From Longimicrobiaceae bacterium (GTDB lineage: Bacteria; Gemmatimonadota; Gemmatimonadetes; Longimicrobiales; Longimicrobiaceae): a stretch of DNA of 64,000 nucleotides. Shown piece after piece: positions 45,532 through 54,452 of the stretch. The translations under genes were made by a program, and so were the position numbers. A model generated the notes under the pieces. That model did not search any database. It was given only the letters and a program-made list of their open reading frames with translations, and was not told the origin of the DNA. Location: NCBI GenBank assembly GCA_036375715.1, contig DASVBS010000081.1, forward strand, positions 1 to 64,000. The letters run 5' to 3'. The stretch's first letter is position 1. Every line of letters begins with the position of its first letter.

Positions 45532-46463
45532 TCAAGGCATCGGACCGGCTGATCGAGGTTCTGGCTCGGGACGAGCGCGTCCTGGAGGTGATCCTCGCCA
45601 CCACTCCGAGCCTGAAGGGGCTTCGTAACCCTGTAACCCGCAAAGTGATGGGGAGGCTCGCGACGGTGGAGCAAGTGGCCAGAATGGCCGGGCTCGAGCC
45701 CGACCTGTTGGTGCGACGGATCAACGCCGCCCTCGCGGGAGAGGGCTCGGGTACGAGAGAACCGAAACCAGCGACCGCCGCGGCCGCGCCGGACCGGGAG
45801 CCCGAACCGCCAGAGATAAGCAAACAGGAAAGCGAAATGATCGATACCGGCGCCTCCCTTCCGGCGCACCTCGCCGGCCTCGCACCGGAGCGGCTCTTCG
45901 ACCTCGACGTGCGGGAGGATCTTCGCAACGGACGCGAACCCTTCAGCCGCATCATGGCCGCGAAGGCCGCGTTGCCGGAGGGTGGCGTGCTGCGGCTACG
46001 GGCGACCTTCGAGCCCGTGCCGCTCTATGCGGTCCTCGGCAAGCAGGGCTTCGATCACTGGACCGAGCGGCTCGCCGAGGACGATTGGCGGGTGTGGTTT
46101 TACCCGCGAGGCATGGCCGACGTGGCGGACGCCGCGTCGACCGCCTCCGCCCCAGGCGGAGCCGACGCGGCCGGGAGTGCCCCGCCCCGGTCGGCTTCGG
46201 CGGGCGAGGCCACCCCAACCTCGGCGGAAGCCGACAACGACCTCGTGATCCTGGACGTCCGCGGCCTCGAACCGCCGGAGCCCATGGTGCGGACGCTGGC
46301 GGCCCTCGAGACCCTCGGCGCGGGCCAGACACTCCTCCAGATCAACGAGCGGATTCCGCACTTCCTGCTGCCGCGCCTCGACGAGCTCGGCTACGCCTAC
46401 GACATCAGGGAGCAGGCTGAAGGCATCGTGCGGGTCTTCATCCGCAGACGTGACGCAGAATGA
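45528..46463 (+). CDS. DUF1858-DUF2249-DUF2249 fusion protein
   Basis: 311 residues from GTG 45528 (AGGAGGG upstream, 4-bp overlap with the DUF59 stop). Residues ~1-70 are DUF1858 ([20 protein letters not shown], then [20 protein letters not shown]). A linker leads to DUF2249 copy 1 ([20 protein letters not shown], ending WRVWFYP), an Ala/Ser-rich linker, and DUF2249 copy 2 ([20 protein letters not shown], ending RVFIRRR). DUF2249 is a TusA/SirA-like small fold found in NO/nitrite response clusters. A ligand or sulfur-carrier role is possible; none is shown. Confidence 0.9.
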   Translation: MIKASDRLIEVLARDERVLEVILATTPSLKGLRNPVTRKVMGRLATVEQVARMAGLEPDLLVRRINAALAGEGSGTREPKPATAAAAPDREPEPPEISKQESEMIDTGASLPAHLAGLAPERLFDLDVREDLRNGREPFSRIMAAKAALPEGGVLRLRATFEPVPLYAVLGKQGFDHWTERLAEDDWRVWFYPRGMADVADAASTASAPGGADAAGSAPPRSASAGEATPTSAEADNDLVILDVRGLEPPEPMVRTLAALETLGAGQTLLQINERIPHFLLPRLDELGYAYDIREQAEGIVRVFIRRRDAE

Positions 46464-46545
46464 CGTAACGGGCGGCGGGATGCGGAGTGGCACGGCCGCT
46501 CGACGCCGGAAACAACAACACCAGACCAACACAGGTAGACAGACC

Positions 46546-46788
46546 ATGGCGCAGTCAGAACGGACTCCGATGCAGCTCGACGTGCGGGTCATTCCACCGC
46601 GGGAGAAGCATCCGACGATCTTCCAGACCTTCGAGGCACTCGCCTCTGGCGAGTCGTTCATCCTGGTGAACGACCACGATCCCTTCCCGCTGCGCTACCA
46701 GTTCGAGGCGGAGCGGCCGGGGCAGTTCGGTTGGGAGTACCTGGAGAAGGGCCCGCAGGTCTGGCGAGTCGAGATCTCGAAGCTCTGA
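46546..46788 (+). CDS. DUF2249 protein
   Basis: 80 residues, a single DUF2249 domain: LDVRVIPPREKHPTIFQTFE, NDHDPFPLRYQFEAERPGQF and the closing WEYLEKGPQVWRVEISK. ATG 46546 is preferred to 46450, which adds a basic stretch overlapping the previous gene. Its stop shares bases with the next start (TGATG). The HDP..LRYQFEAE pattern is the metal/haem-ligand-like motif of this family. Confidence 0.88.
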   Translation: MAQSERTPMQLDVRVIPPREKHPTIFQTFEALASGESFILVNDHDPFPLRYQFEAERPGQFGWEYLEKGPQVWRVEISKL

Positions 46789-47555
46789 TGCGTCTTGCCC
46801 TCAGCTCCGCAGCAGTTCGCGACGCCTCGCTCCGGGAGCTGCTCGCCGGCTGCGTGCGGCGTGGCCTCTCCGGCCTGGAACTGGTGCGAACCGACGGGCC
46901 CGGGCTGCACCTTGCTCACGGCTTCTCGGCGGCGGAGGCAAACTCCGCCGCCACATCGGTCGGCCTCGCGGTGACCGGGCTCTACTGCCCGCGACTGGAG
47001 CCGGAGCTCCTGGAGGACGCCGCGCGCCTGAGCGGCCTCGCGAATATTCCGGTGGTGGTCCCGATCGGCGGGCTCGACCGGCCGGTGGTTCCCCGCGCGG
47101 CGGAGTTATTCCAGTCCGCGGGCGGACGACTCTACCTGGCACACGGGTCCGACGCACGGGTGGTCGAGGCGATTCGCTACCTGCTGACCCCGTTGCCGCA
47201 CACCGAGGTCATCGGGCTCGCCTGGGAAATCCGCCCTGGCGTGGACGAAGTTGCAAAGCTGGCTGATGTGATCGATGCGGCGGGTGATGCGCTGCGGTAC
47301 GTGCGGCTGCACGGCGGAGGGCCCGAGTCCCACGCCCAATCAGGGATGGGGATCGGAGCGGTGATGGCAAGGCTCACGCTCGCGCGCTACGAAGGTCCGA
47401 TCGTGCTCACGCCCAGTACCCCCAGCTACCACTATGCCTGGAGCGCCTGGCTAGGCCGGGCCGGCGGCTGGGGATGTGGAAGCAAGCAGTCCGACCCGGG
47501 GCTGACGACCTTACCGGCGAGCGGCGTCCCAACCACGACCGAGAACCTCTCATGA
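46788..47555 (+). CDS. Xylose-isomerase-like TIM-barrel protein
   Basis: 255 residues from ATG 46788 (overlaps upstream TGA). Pattern of short strands and helices (GLSGLELVRTDG, VTGLYCPRLEPELLED, NIPVVVPIGG, LRYVRLHGGGPESH, GPIVLTPSTPSYHY) fits an AP-endonuclease/xylose-isomerase-type barrel, though the usual metal-ligand set is incomplete. It is embedded between two DUF2249 genes, with a 4-bp overlap to the next, so it belongs to the module. Substrate unknown. Confidence 0.65.
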   Translation: MRLALSSAAVRDASLRELLAGCVRRGLSGLELVRTDGPGLHLAHGFSAAEANSAATSVGLAVTGLYCPRLEPELLEDAARLSGLANIPVVVPIGGLDRPVVPRAAELFQSAGGRLYLAHGSDARVVEAIRYLLTPLPHTEVIGLAWEIRPGVDEVAKLADVIDAAGDALRYVRLHGGGPESHAQSGMGIGAVMARLTLARYEGPIVLTPSTPSYHYAWSAWLGRAGGWGCGSKQSDPGLTTLPASGVPTTTENLS

Positions 47556-47809
47556 CGAACTCGTTGCACCGTACCCTGGATGTGCGTCCAGTGGAGCCCA
47601 AGGACCGCTTCACCACCATCATGGCGGCGTACGAGGAACTGCCGCTGGACGGGGTGTTGGATCTGACCGTCGACCACGAACCCTCCTGCATGTACTACAC
47701 GCTCCGAGCACTGCACGGAGAGGAAACGTTCACCTTCGAGTACCTGGAGAACGGTCCGGAAGTCTGGCGGGTGAAAGTGAAGCGACTGAAGCCCCCCGCG
47801 GCAGCCTGA
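47552..47809 (+). CDS. DUF2249 protein
   Basis: 85 residues; ATG 47552 overlaps the TIM-barrel stop by 4 bp. Single DUF2249 domain: LDVRPVEPKDRFTTIMAAYE, DHEPSCMYYTLRALHGEETF and FEYLENGPEVWRVKVKRL. The DHEPSCMYY site replaces the DHDPFPLRY of the other copy, bringing a Cys into the putative ligand position. Last gene of the operon, followed at once by a terminator. Confidence 0.88.
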   Translation: MTNSLHRTLDVRPVEPKDRFTTIMAAYEELPLDGVLDLTVDHEPSCMYYTLRALHGEETFTFEYLENGPEVWRVKVKRLKPPAAA

Positions 47810-47819
47810 GGCACATTCA

Positions 47820-47856
47820 CCAGGCCAGCGACGATCCGTCGCTGGCCTGGTTTTTT
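47820..47856 (+). terminator. Strong intrinsic terminator of the NnrS/DUF2249 operon
   Basis: A perfect 14-bp stem CCAGGCCAGCGACG/CGTCGCTGGCCTGG with a 3-base loop is followed by TTTTTT. It ends the 43793-47809 operon. Confidence 0.95.
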
Positions 47857-47909
47857 CGAAGGGGTCAGTCGCCGCTTCGCGCGACGACGACCAACCCCTG
47901 CGAACCATC

Positions 47910-50450
47910 GTGAGCACCCACCTGACCGGCCGCCGTACCCTTTCCTGCCTCGCCACCTCCCTGGCAGCGGCGTTCGGTGCGACCCCTCTCCATTCACAGG
48001 ACTCGGTTACCGTGGTGCCCGGCCCACAGTACGAGGCGGGCAAATTCCAGCGATGGTTACTGGGAGACGGGTACCGCGAGCTGTGGACGCAGCCCATCCG
48101 CGTGGAGGTGTTCGACTTTCGCCGAGTGCACGGCGGCCTCGTCCCGGTGGAGCGTGGCGGCAATATCCAGACAAAGGCGCTGCGCTTTCGCGCGCCAGAC
48201 GGTACGGAGTACAACTTCCGCTCCGTCGACAAGGAGCTGACCCCCGCCCTTCCTGAGTACGCGCGCGAAACGGTGGCGGATTGGGTGCGCCAGGACATCA
48301 CCAGCGCGCAGATGCCCCTCGCCCCCATCATAGCTACCCCGCTGCTGGACGCAGTGGGCGTGCTGAACCCTGCCCCGAAGCTCGTGGTCCTCGCCGACGT
48401 CCCGGAGCTGGGCGAGTTCCGCGAGGAATATGGAGGGATGCTCGGCACATTCGAGGCTCACCCGGACGAGGTGGACGAGGGCAAGGGCTTCGCCGGCTCC
48501 GTCGAGGTCGAGGACACGGAAGGAATGCTCGAGGAGATTGAGGACGATCCGTCGAACCGCGTCGATGCCCGCACGTTCCTCACGGCCCGCCTGGTCGACA
48601 TGCTGATCGGCGACTGGGATCGGCACGACGGCCAATGGAGGTGGGCCCGCTACGATCGCGACGGCCAGCGGTGGTGGGTGCCGATCCCGGAGGATCGCGA
48701 TTACGCGTTCGTGGACTATGGTGGTTTCGTGGCACGCGGCGCACGCATGATCGGCGTCGACCGCCTCATCAGCTTCGATCCGGAGTACCCTTCCGTCGAG
48801 GCACTGATGGCGAACTCGGTCGATCTCAACCGGAGGATTCTGGCTGAGCTGCCGCGTTCCGCCTGGGATTCCGTCGCCGCATTCGTGCAGGGATGCATTA
48901 CCGACAAAGTGATCGACGATGCGCTGACACGCCTTCCGTCGGGATATGGCGAGGAAACCGCCGAAGCCATGCGGAGCCATCTGCGAGCCCGACGCGACCG
49001 CCTGCACGAGCTCGCCGACGCCTTCTATGCCTCCATGACCGAAATGGTGGAGATCCACGCCACCGACGCGGACGAGGTTGCTCACATCGAGCGTCGAGCC
49101 GATGGATCAGTGGAGGTGGACATTCAGACCCGCGAGGGCACGGCGGTGTACCGACGCCGATTCCATCCCACGGAAACAGCAGAGCTCCGGATCGACCTTC
49201 ACGGGGGAGACGACCAGGCAGTGATCGACGGCCCCGGCCGTGAGGTGGTGGTGCGGGTGATGGGAGGAGGAGGGGATGACCATCTGGCGGACAAGGGGCG
49301 CGGGCGATCAGCGTTCTACGATGATCGCGGTGAGAACCGGTTCGAGGGTGGGCGGCGCACGCGCGTCGACACGCGATCGTACGAGCCGCCGGAAGAGGTC
49401 GGTGGGTCCCTCGGGCTGCTCCCGTCCCGCGACGAGGACTGGGGGTCGAGCCTCTCCATCGGGCCGACGGGGGACTGGCGCTCCCATGTAGGGGTTGTCG
49501 TGGGGGCAGAGCTGAGCCGCACTCGCTACGCCTTCCGGCACCGACCGTACGAAGCGAAACACAGCCTGACCGCGCTCGTCTCGCCGCTCAGCGGCCGGGG
49601 AGCCCTCGAATACCGGGCAGCCCTGCCCCGCGAGGGAAGTGCTCGCTGGCTGGAGCTGCGCGGCGACCTCACAACCATGAACGCGGTGCGCTTCAACGGC
49701 TTTGGGAACAACAGCGAGGGCGCGGGCTCGGTGTCGCGAGTGTGGCTCCGGGAGCTCTCCTTCGGGCCCGTGTGGCACGTTCCACTCAGCCCCGCGACGG
49801 AGCTCGTTACGGGTCTCCTGCTGCTGCATACCGATCCGCGCTATATGCCAGGCTCACCCGTGGCGGCCGCGCGCCCCTTCGGCTCAGAGTCACTGGGCAG
49901 GGCGCACGCCACAGCCGGACTGGAGGTGGACAGCCGGGACTCGCGGTGGTTCCCCACGCGCGGCTTCGACGCGGAGGTGATCGCCACCTTCGCTCCACCC
50001 GTGTGGGACATCACCAGCCCGTACAGCCGGCTGGAGGCCAGCGCAGCCACCTATCTCCCCCTGCCGCTTGGCTCGGGTCCGGTGCTCGCGCTGCGTGGCG
50101 GTGGCGCACGCGCCTGGGGCGACTTCCCCTTCCAGGAATCCGCCTTTCTCGGTGGCTCGCACTCCCTGCGCGGCTTCGAGCGGGAGCGTTTTGCGGGGGA
50201 GGCGATGGTCTTCGGGAACGCGGAGCTGCGGGTCCCCCTGGTGGAGCTGGAGCTGCTGCTCCGCGGGGATCTGGGGATATCCGGGCTGGTGGACGCGGGA
50301 CGGGTCTTCGTCGACGGTGAATCCCCGGGCGGCTGGCACCACGCCCAGGGAGGGTCCATCTGGTTCATGACGCCGGCAGTCTCCGTCTCCTTCACCTACG
50401 CCCGCGGTGAGGACCACGAGTTCTATGTCGACTTCGGCCTTCCCTTCTGA
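47910..50450 (+). CDS. Omp85-type outer-membrane barrel with kinase-like central region
   Basis: 846 residues, GTG start, weak signal peptide (LATSLAAAFGATPLHSQ). Residues ~50-400 form a soluble domain containing LIGDWDRHDGQWRWARYDRD (about 232-251) and PIPEDRDYAF (about 258-267): a spaced DWDRH...ED-R-D pair like the catalytic and metal-binding loops of CotH/FAM20C/PI4K-like atypical kinases. Residues ~480-846 form an Omp85/BamA-like barrel with FLGGSHSLRGFERERF (the RGF barrel motif) and a C-terminal VDFGLPF. The barrel assignment is solid; the kinase-like reading is inference from motifs only. Confidence 0.7.
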   Translation: MSTHLTGRRTLSCLATSLAAAFGATPLHSQDSVTVVPGPQYEAGKFQRWLLGDGYRELWTQPIRVEVFDFRRVHGGLVPVERGGNIQTKALRFRAPDGTEYNFRSVDKELTPALPEYARETVADWVRQDITSAQMPLAPIIATPLLDAVGVLNPAPKLVVLADVPELGEFREEYGGMLGTFEAHPDEVDEGKGFAGSVEVEDTEGMLEEIEDDPSNRVDARTFLTARLVDMLIGDWDRHDGQWRWARYDRDGQRWWVPIPEDRDYAFVDYGGFVARGARMIGVDRLISFDPEYPSVEALMANSVDLNRRILAELPRSAWDSVAAFVQGCITDKVIDDALTRLPSGYGEETAEAMRSHLRARRDRLHELADAFYASMTEMVEIHATDADEVAHIERRADGSVEVDIQTREGTAVYRRRFHPTETAELRIDLHGGDDQAVIDGPGREVVVRVMGGGGDDHLADKGRGRSAFYDDRGENRFEGGRRTRVDTRSYEPPEEVGGSLGLLPSRDEDWGSSLSIGPTGDWRSHVGVVVGAELSRTRYAFRHRPYEAKHSLTALVSPLSGRGALEYRAALPREGSARWLELRGDLTTMNAVRFNGFGNNSEGAGSVSRVWLRELSFGPVWHVPLSPATELVTGLLLLHTDPRYMPGSPVAAARPFGSESLGRAHATAGLEVDSRDSRWFPTRGFDAEVIATFAPPVWDITSPYSRLEASAATYLPLPLGSGPVLALRGGGARAWGDFPFQESAFLGGSHSLRGFERERFAGEAMVFGNAELRVPLVELELLLRGDLGISGLVDAGRVFVDGESPGGWHHAQGGSIWFMTPAVSVSFTYARGEDHEFYVDFGLPF

Positions 50451-50597
50451 GCCCTCGCGGGAACCACGCCCCTTTGGAAGGGTACGCTGATATCCAAGAT
50501 CGACAATCAGTTACGCCGCCGGGCGAAGCTGTCTTCCCAGAGGGTGGCTGGTCGTTCGGTGTGCTCTCTTTCGTCCGCTGGCTACCGGGGAGGGAGT

Positions 50598-51662
50598 ATG
50601 ACGCCACCGAGAAGCTTCGGACGCCTGGCGCGCGGAGCCGCGGTGTTTGCCGCCGCCGTTCCGTTCGCGATGTGCGCTCCGGCCCCCGCCTACCTCATGC
50701 AGGCGCCGGCGAGCGGCCCCTCCTATGTGTCGCTCACTTCCACCGCGCCGGAAGTACAGAACCGCGCGGTATCCGAACACGTCATCGTGATCTCGATCGA
50801 CGGCCTACGTGCCGACGCCATCGAGAGGGCAGACGCCGAGACGCTCCAGCGGTTGATGCGCGAAGGCGCCTATTCGCTGGAGGCTCGCACGATCCTGCCG
50901 AGCATCACCCTGCCCTCCCACACCTCCATGCTCACCGGTGCGACGCCGGCGATGCACGGCGTGGACTGGAACGATGAGCGGGTGGAGGAGGAGGGCGTGA
51001 TCCAGACGCCCACGATGTTCGCGATCGCCCGGAAGGCAGGTTACCACACCGCCGCCTTCTTCTCCAAGCCGAAGTTCCAGCACCTGATGGCTCCGGGGAC
51101 CCTGGACTACGGTCAGGCGCCGGAGGGCAACGGTCGCTGGTACGCGGGCTACACCGCCGAATCGGTCGAGCGCTACCTCGAGGATCACCGACCGAACCTG
51201 CTGTTCGTCCATTTCGGTGAACCGGACTACGCCGGCCATACCATTGGTTGGGGAACCTTCGTCTACCGTTGGGCCGTACGGCGCGCGGACGGCGCCGCGG
51301 AGCGCGTGCTGCGCAAGGCCGACGAGGCCTTCGGTGAGGGGAACTACACCGTGATCGTCACCGCCGATCATGGAGGCCATGGCCGCACGCACGGGACGGA
51401 TGCCGAATCGGATGTTACCATTCCCTGGATTGCTTGGGGGAAGGGCGTGAAGCCCGGTGTGGAGCTGCCCGAGGGCATCCGAACCTTCGACACCGCGGCG
51501 ACCGCCCTCGGCCTCCTGGGGCTGAGCCTTCCCCCCGAACATGCGGGGACCCCGGTTCGCGCGGCGTTCACGGAGCCGATCGCGACGCCGGCGTACGCCG
51601 GTGCAGCGCAGGAAATTCCGGTGGTCCTGCCCGAATCGACTGCGGTGGCCGCTTCCGAGTGA
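50598..51662 (+). CDS. Alkaline-phosphatase-superfamily phosphodiesterase/pyrophosphatase
   Basis: 354 residues from ATG 50598 (GGGAGGGAG upstream), with an export signal (AVFAAAVPFAMCAPAPA). The two-zinc fold of nucleotide pyrophosphatase/phosphodiesterases is visible: VIVISIDGLRADAIE (first Asp), LPSITLPSHTSMLTG (Thr nucleophile), FGEPDYAGHTIGW (Asp/His) and IVTADHGGHGRTHG (Asp-His). Likely a periplasmic phosphodiesterase or phosphonate/nucleotide hydrolase. Substrate unknown. Confidence 0.88.
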   Translation: MTPPRSFGRLARGAAVFAAAVPFAMCAPAPAYLMQAPASGPSYVSLTSTAPEVQNRAVSEHVIVISIDGLRADAIERADAETLQRLMREGAYSLEARTILPSITLPSHTSMLTGATPAMHGVDWNDERVEEEGVIQTPTMFAIARKAGYHTAAFFSKPKFQHLMAPGTLDYGQAPEGNGRWYAGYTAESVERYLEDHRPNLLFVHFGEPDYAGHTIGWGTFVYRWAVRRADGAAERVLRKADEAFGEGNYTVIVTADHGGHGRTHGTDAESDVTIPWIAWGKGVKPGVELPEGIRTFDTAATALGLLGLSLPPEHAGTPVRAAFTEPIATPAYAGAAQEIPVVLPESTAVAASE

Positions 51663-51761
51663 CCCCGCGGGGGCTCCCGCGCCTGAGGTCGCCAGAGCTT
51701 GCCACCTCAGCACGACAGGCTCGATGAAGATCTGGTAGAATTCAAGCGGTGCCGTCCTGTG

Positions 51762-51806
51762 CGCCCGCCCGCCCATCCGGCCGCGTGCCGGTGCGGCGGG
51801 CGGGCG
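51762..51806 (+). terminator. GC-rich hairpin between phosphodiesterase and tesB genes
   Basis: A perfect 12-bp stem CGCCCGCCCGCC/GGCGGGCGGGCG with a 21-base loop is followed by ATTTGC. It lies 100 bp past the phosphodiesterase stop. The short T tract makes it a moderate terminator candidate. Confidence 0.55.
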
Positions 51807-51878
51807 ATTTGCATGGCGGAGGGCGCACTCGCGCCGCTTTCGGCGAACTCATCGACCCACTCTCGTCTACGTCGATCC

Positions 51879-52739
51879 ATGTCCGATCCGCTGAAGGAGC
51901 TGCTGGACCTGCTCGATCTCGAGCCCCTGGAGCACAACATCTATCGCGGCTACAACCACGAAATCGGCTCCGGACGTGTATTCGGCGGACAGGTCCTGGC
52001 ACAGGCGCTGGTAGCGGCGCGCAGGACGGTCGACGAACCGCGCGAGGCGCACTCGCTCCACGGCTATTTCATCCTTCCTGGCGACGTGAGCACGCCCATC
52101 GTCTACTTCGTCGACCGGTTGCGGGATGGGAAGAGCTTCACCACGCGCCGGGTGACCGGTATACAGCACGGGCAGGCGATCTTCAGCATGACTGCCTCCT
52201 TCCATCGCAGTGAGGAGGGGGAGAGTCACCAGGCACCCATGCCCGAGGCGCCACCGCCCGAATCGCTGGTGAGCGAGCTGGACATGATCCGCGACATTGC
52301 CGATCGCCTGTCGCCGCGCCTGCGCGAGGTGCTCACGCAGGATCGGCCCATCGATTTCCGCCCCGTCGACCCCACCGACTTCTTCCTACCGGAGCCACGC
52401 CCGCCCCGGCAGATGATGTGGCTGCGCGCCCAGGGCGAGGTCCCGGGGGCGCAGCTCGAGCACCAGGCGGTGCTCGCCTACGCCTCGGACTACGGCCTCC
52501 TGGCTACCGCCCTCCTGCCGCACGGCCTTTCCATCCGCATGGCCCACCTGCAGGTGGCCTCGCTCGATCACTCCATCTGGTTCCACCGTCCCTTCCGGGC
52601 GGACGAGTGGTTGCTCTACGTGATGGACAGTCCCAGTGCTGCGGGAGCGCGCGGCTATGCCCGTGGATTGGTCTACACACGTGACGGAGAGCTGGTGGCA
52701 TCCGTCGCTCAGGAAGGGCTCATGCGCATCCGCGGGTGA
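51879..52739 (+). CDS. tesB: Acyl-CoA thioesterase II
   Basis: 286 residues, the TesB length, from ATG 51879. Double hotdog signatures: VFGGQVLAQALVAARRTV, SLHGYFILPGDVSTPIVYFV and, in the second half, ASDYGLLATALLPHG with LDHSIWFHRPFRADEWLLYV; the catalytic Asp/Thr/Gln set is plausible. It hydrolyses acyl-CoA to free acid and CoA in the cytoplasm. Single gene with no fatty-acid genes nearby. Confidence 0.93.
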   Translation: MSDPLKELLDLLDLEPLEHNIYRGYNHEIGSGRVFGGQVLAQALVAARRTVDEPREAHSLHGYFILPGDVSTPIVYFVDRLRDGKSFTTRRVTGIQHGQAIFSMTASFHRSEEGESHQAPMPEAPPPESLVSELDMIRDIADRLSPRLREVLTQDRPIDFRPVDPTDFFLPEPRPPRQMMWLRAQGEVPGAQLEHQAVLAYASDYGLLATALLPHGLSIRMAHLQVASLDHSIWFHRPFRADEWLLYVMDSPSAAGARGYARGLVYTRDGELVASVAQEGLMRIRG

Positions 52740-53055
52740 CCGCTGGGTCGCGATCCGCAAGGAAGGAATGGGATCGGAGGCAGCGCCAAGACCGCGTCCG
52801 CAGTGTCTTCGCACCCGGCAGGACCGCAGGGGTCCGAACGGCCGATGCCTGTCGTGGGCAGCAGGCGCTTCTCACGCCCCCACAGCCCCCTCGTGGCTAG
52901 TCCCAGCATAACCAAGCGCCTGTGTGACCGTGCGTTGCCCCCGCTACGGCCCACCACCTAGAGTGGGGCTAGAGCGAGCGGGCGCCGCGTACAATGGGCG
53001 CACCGCTCGAGCCCTGAGAAGGAATCAGCCGGCCGGCTTGCCCCGGAGGTGCATC
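52740..53055. other. Intergenic region before the methyltransferase-like gene
   Basis: A 316-bp gap. It ends in a good Shine-Dalgarno (GGAGG) for the gene starting at 53056. I find no hairpin, repeat, tRNA or convincing promoter in the rest. An in-frame open extension to 52924 exists but has no Shine-Dalgarno and untypical composition. Confidence 0.5.
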
Positions 53056-54441
53056 ATGCTCCAGTCCGCGGCCGTGCAATCGACGAGCGCGCCATCCGAC
53101 GGAACGTCTGTCGCCGCAGCCGTGCGGCTCCCTCGGCACGGACGCGCTCTGGCGGAGGCGCTGCTCGGCCGGCCCGGGTGGGAGCCGCTGATCGGCGACG
53201 AGATCCGGCTGCGCGTGAGGGGGAGGGATTATCGCCTGACCCCCCTGGCGCGAGGCGAAGGGCGATCGGTGTTCCTGGCGGAGCCGGTCGGACCCGCCCG
53301 CGGGACGGGTCCTCCCGAGTGGCAGGCGCGGCAAGCCATCGGATCACGGATGGCGGAGCGGGCGCCGTGGTCGGCGATCGTCTGCACCGACGCGGCGGGC
53401 GCGAGGGAGGTCTGGAGCTGGCGCCGAGCTTCGCCTCTGGCTCCGCCGATTCAGGTCGAGGAGTATCGCGCCGGAGGGCTGGCGGATCGGCTCCCGGTTC
53501 CCTGGCGGGACGGTAGCCAGCGCGAACCGCCTGAGCCCGTTGCGCAGGCGATTGCTGGTGCGGAGGAGGTCTCCGTGGTGATGCTCCGGCGCCTGCAGAC
53601 GCGAGGTCGGTGGTTGCCCGGCCCGGAGCGGCGGCGGGGAGAGTCGGCGTGCGGGGCCCTGTTGCGTGCGGTCACTACCTCCGAGGATCCCGAGCGGGTG
53701 AGATCCTGCTGGCGCGAGCTCGGCCGGCTGTCAGTGCTCGACCCGCGGTGCGGTCGTGGTGAGTGGCTGGTCGGGTGTCTCGAGGCTCTGGCTACACTGG
53801 CGCTTGCGTGCCTGGAGCGTATGCAGGCGTGGTTGGAGTGGGAGATCGACCGGGCAGGTGGCAGAGGCAGGCGCTGCTGCCCCGATTTTCGCCGGCTGCT
53901 CGCCCGGCGCGACGAGCTGCGATCGGAAGGGGGACGCGAGCGGCTGGCCTACGAGACCGTGCTCCTGCGGTGCCTGCACGGGGTGGCTGCAACCGAAGAC
54001 GAGGCGCGGGTGTGCCGCACACGCCTGGCGGCCTGCGTGCCTTCCCGAGGCGGAGCCGATGCCTCCTGGATCAGTAGCGCGCTCATCGATGTGCGGGTTG
54101 GAAGCGGAGCGCCGTTCCTGACAAGGCCGCGGGTGCCAGCGGGCCGCAATGGGCGTCACCGAGAGCGGCAGCAAGCCCTCCGGGAGGCTGGGGGACGGGC
54201 GAGCGACCTGGCGAGAGCCGAGAACGAGCTGACGCGCCTCCGGCTGGAGCTGGGGGGCACCCTGGAGGAAGTCGCGGAGGGTAAGCAGGAGATCCAGGCA
54301 CGTCGGCTTCGCCTCCGGGCCGAGCTGGGAACGGGCCTTGGTGACGGGGACGGGCGCCGGACGCACCCGTGGCTGGAGTATCTTCAGATCGCTCGGCGCG
54401 GAGGGTTCGACCTGGTGCGGGCCGAGCCCGCGGCAAGGTGA
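53056..54441 (+). CDS. Truncated, degenerate adenine-DNA-methyltransferase-like protein (type IIG/PglX lineage)
   Basis: 461 residues, ATG with GGAGG. From about 226 it follows the core of Eco57I/type IIG-style N6-adenine methyltransferases: LSVLDPRCGRGEWLVGCLEA (motif I, normally DPTCGSGAF), ACLERMQAWLE, FRRLLARRDEL, then HGVAATEDEARVCRTRL where the family reads YGVDIMEEAVEICKLRL, and finally ARRGGFDLVRAEPAAR where the family has GGFDVIIGNPPY. The GVD aspartate is Ala311, NPPY is EPAA, and the protein stops there, so the target-recognition half is missing. The frame is intact with a proper Shine-Dalgarno and an overlapping or close partner gene. Probably catalytically dead but maintained. 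Confidence 0.65.
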   Translation: MLQSAAVQSTSAPSDGTSVAAAVRLPRHGRALAEALLGRPGWEPLIGDEIRLRVRGRDYRLTPLARGEGRSVFLAEPVGPARGTGPPEWQARQAIGSRMAERAPWSAIVCTDAAGAREVWSWRRASPLAPPIQVEEYRAGGLADRLPVPWRDGSQREPPEPVAQAIAGAEEVSVVMLRRLQTRGRWLPGPERRRGESACGALLRAVTTSEDPERVRSCWRELGRLSVLDPRCGRGEWLVGCLEALATLALACLERMQAWLEWEIDRAGGRGRRCCPDFRRLLARRDELRSEGGRERLAYETVLLRCLHGVAATEDEARVCRTRLAACVPSRGGADASWISSALIDVRVGSGAPFLTRPRVPAGRNGRHRERQQALREAGGRASDLARAENELTRLRLELGGTLEEVAEGKQEIQARRLRLRAELGTGLGDGDGRRTHPWLEYLQIARRGGFDLVRAEPAAR

Positions 54442-54452
54442 GGGGCGGATCG

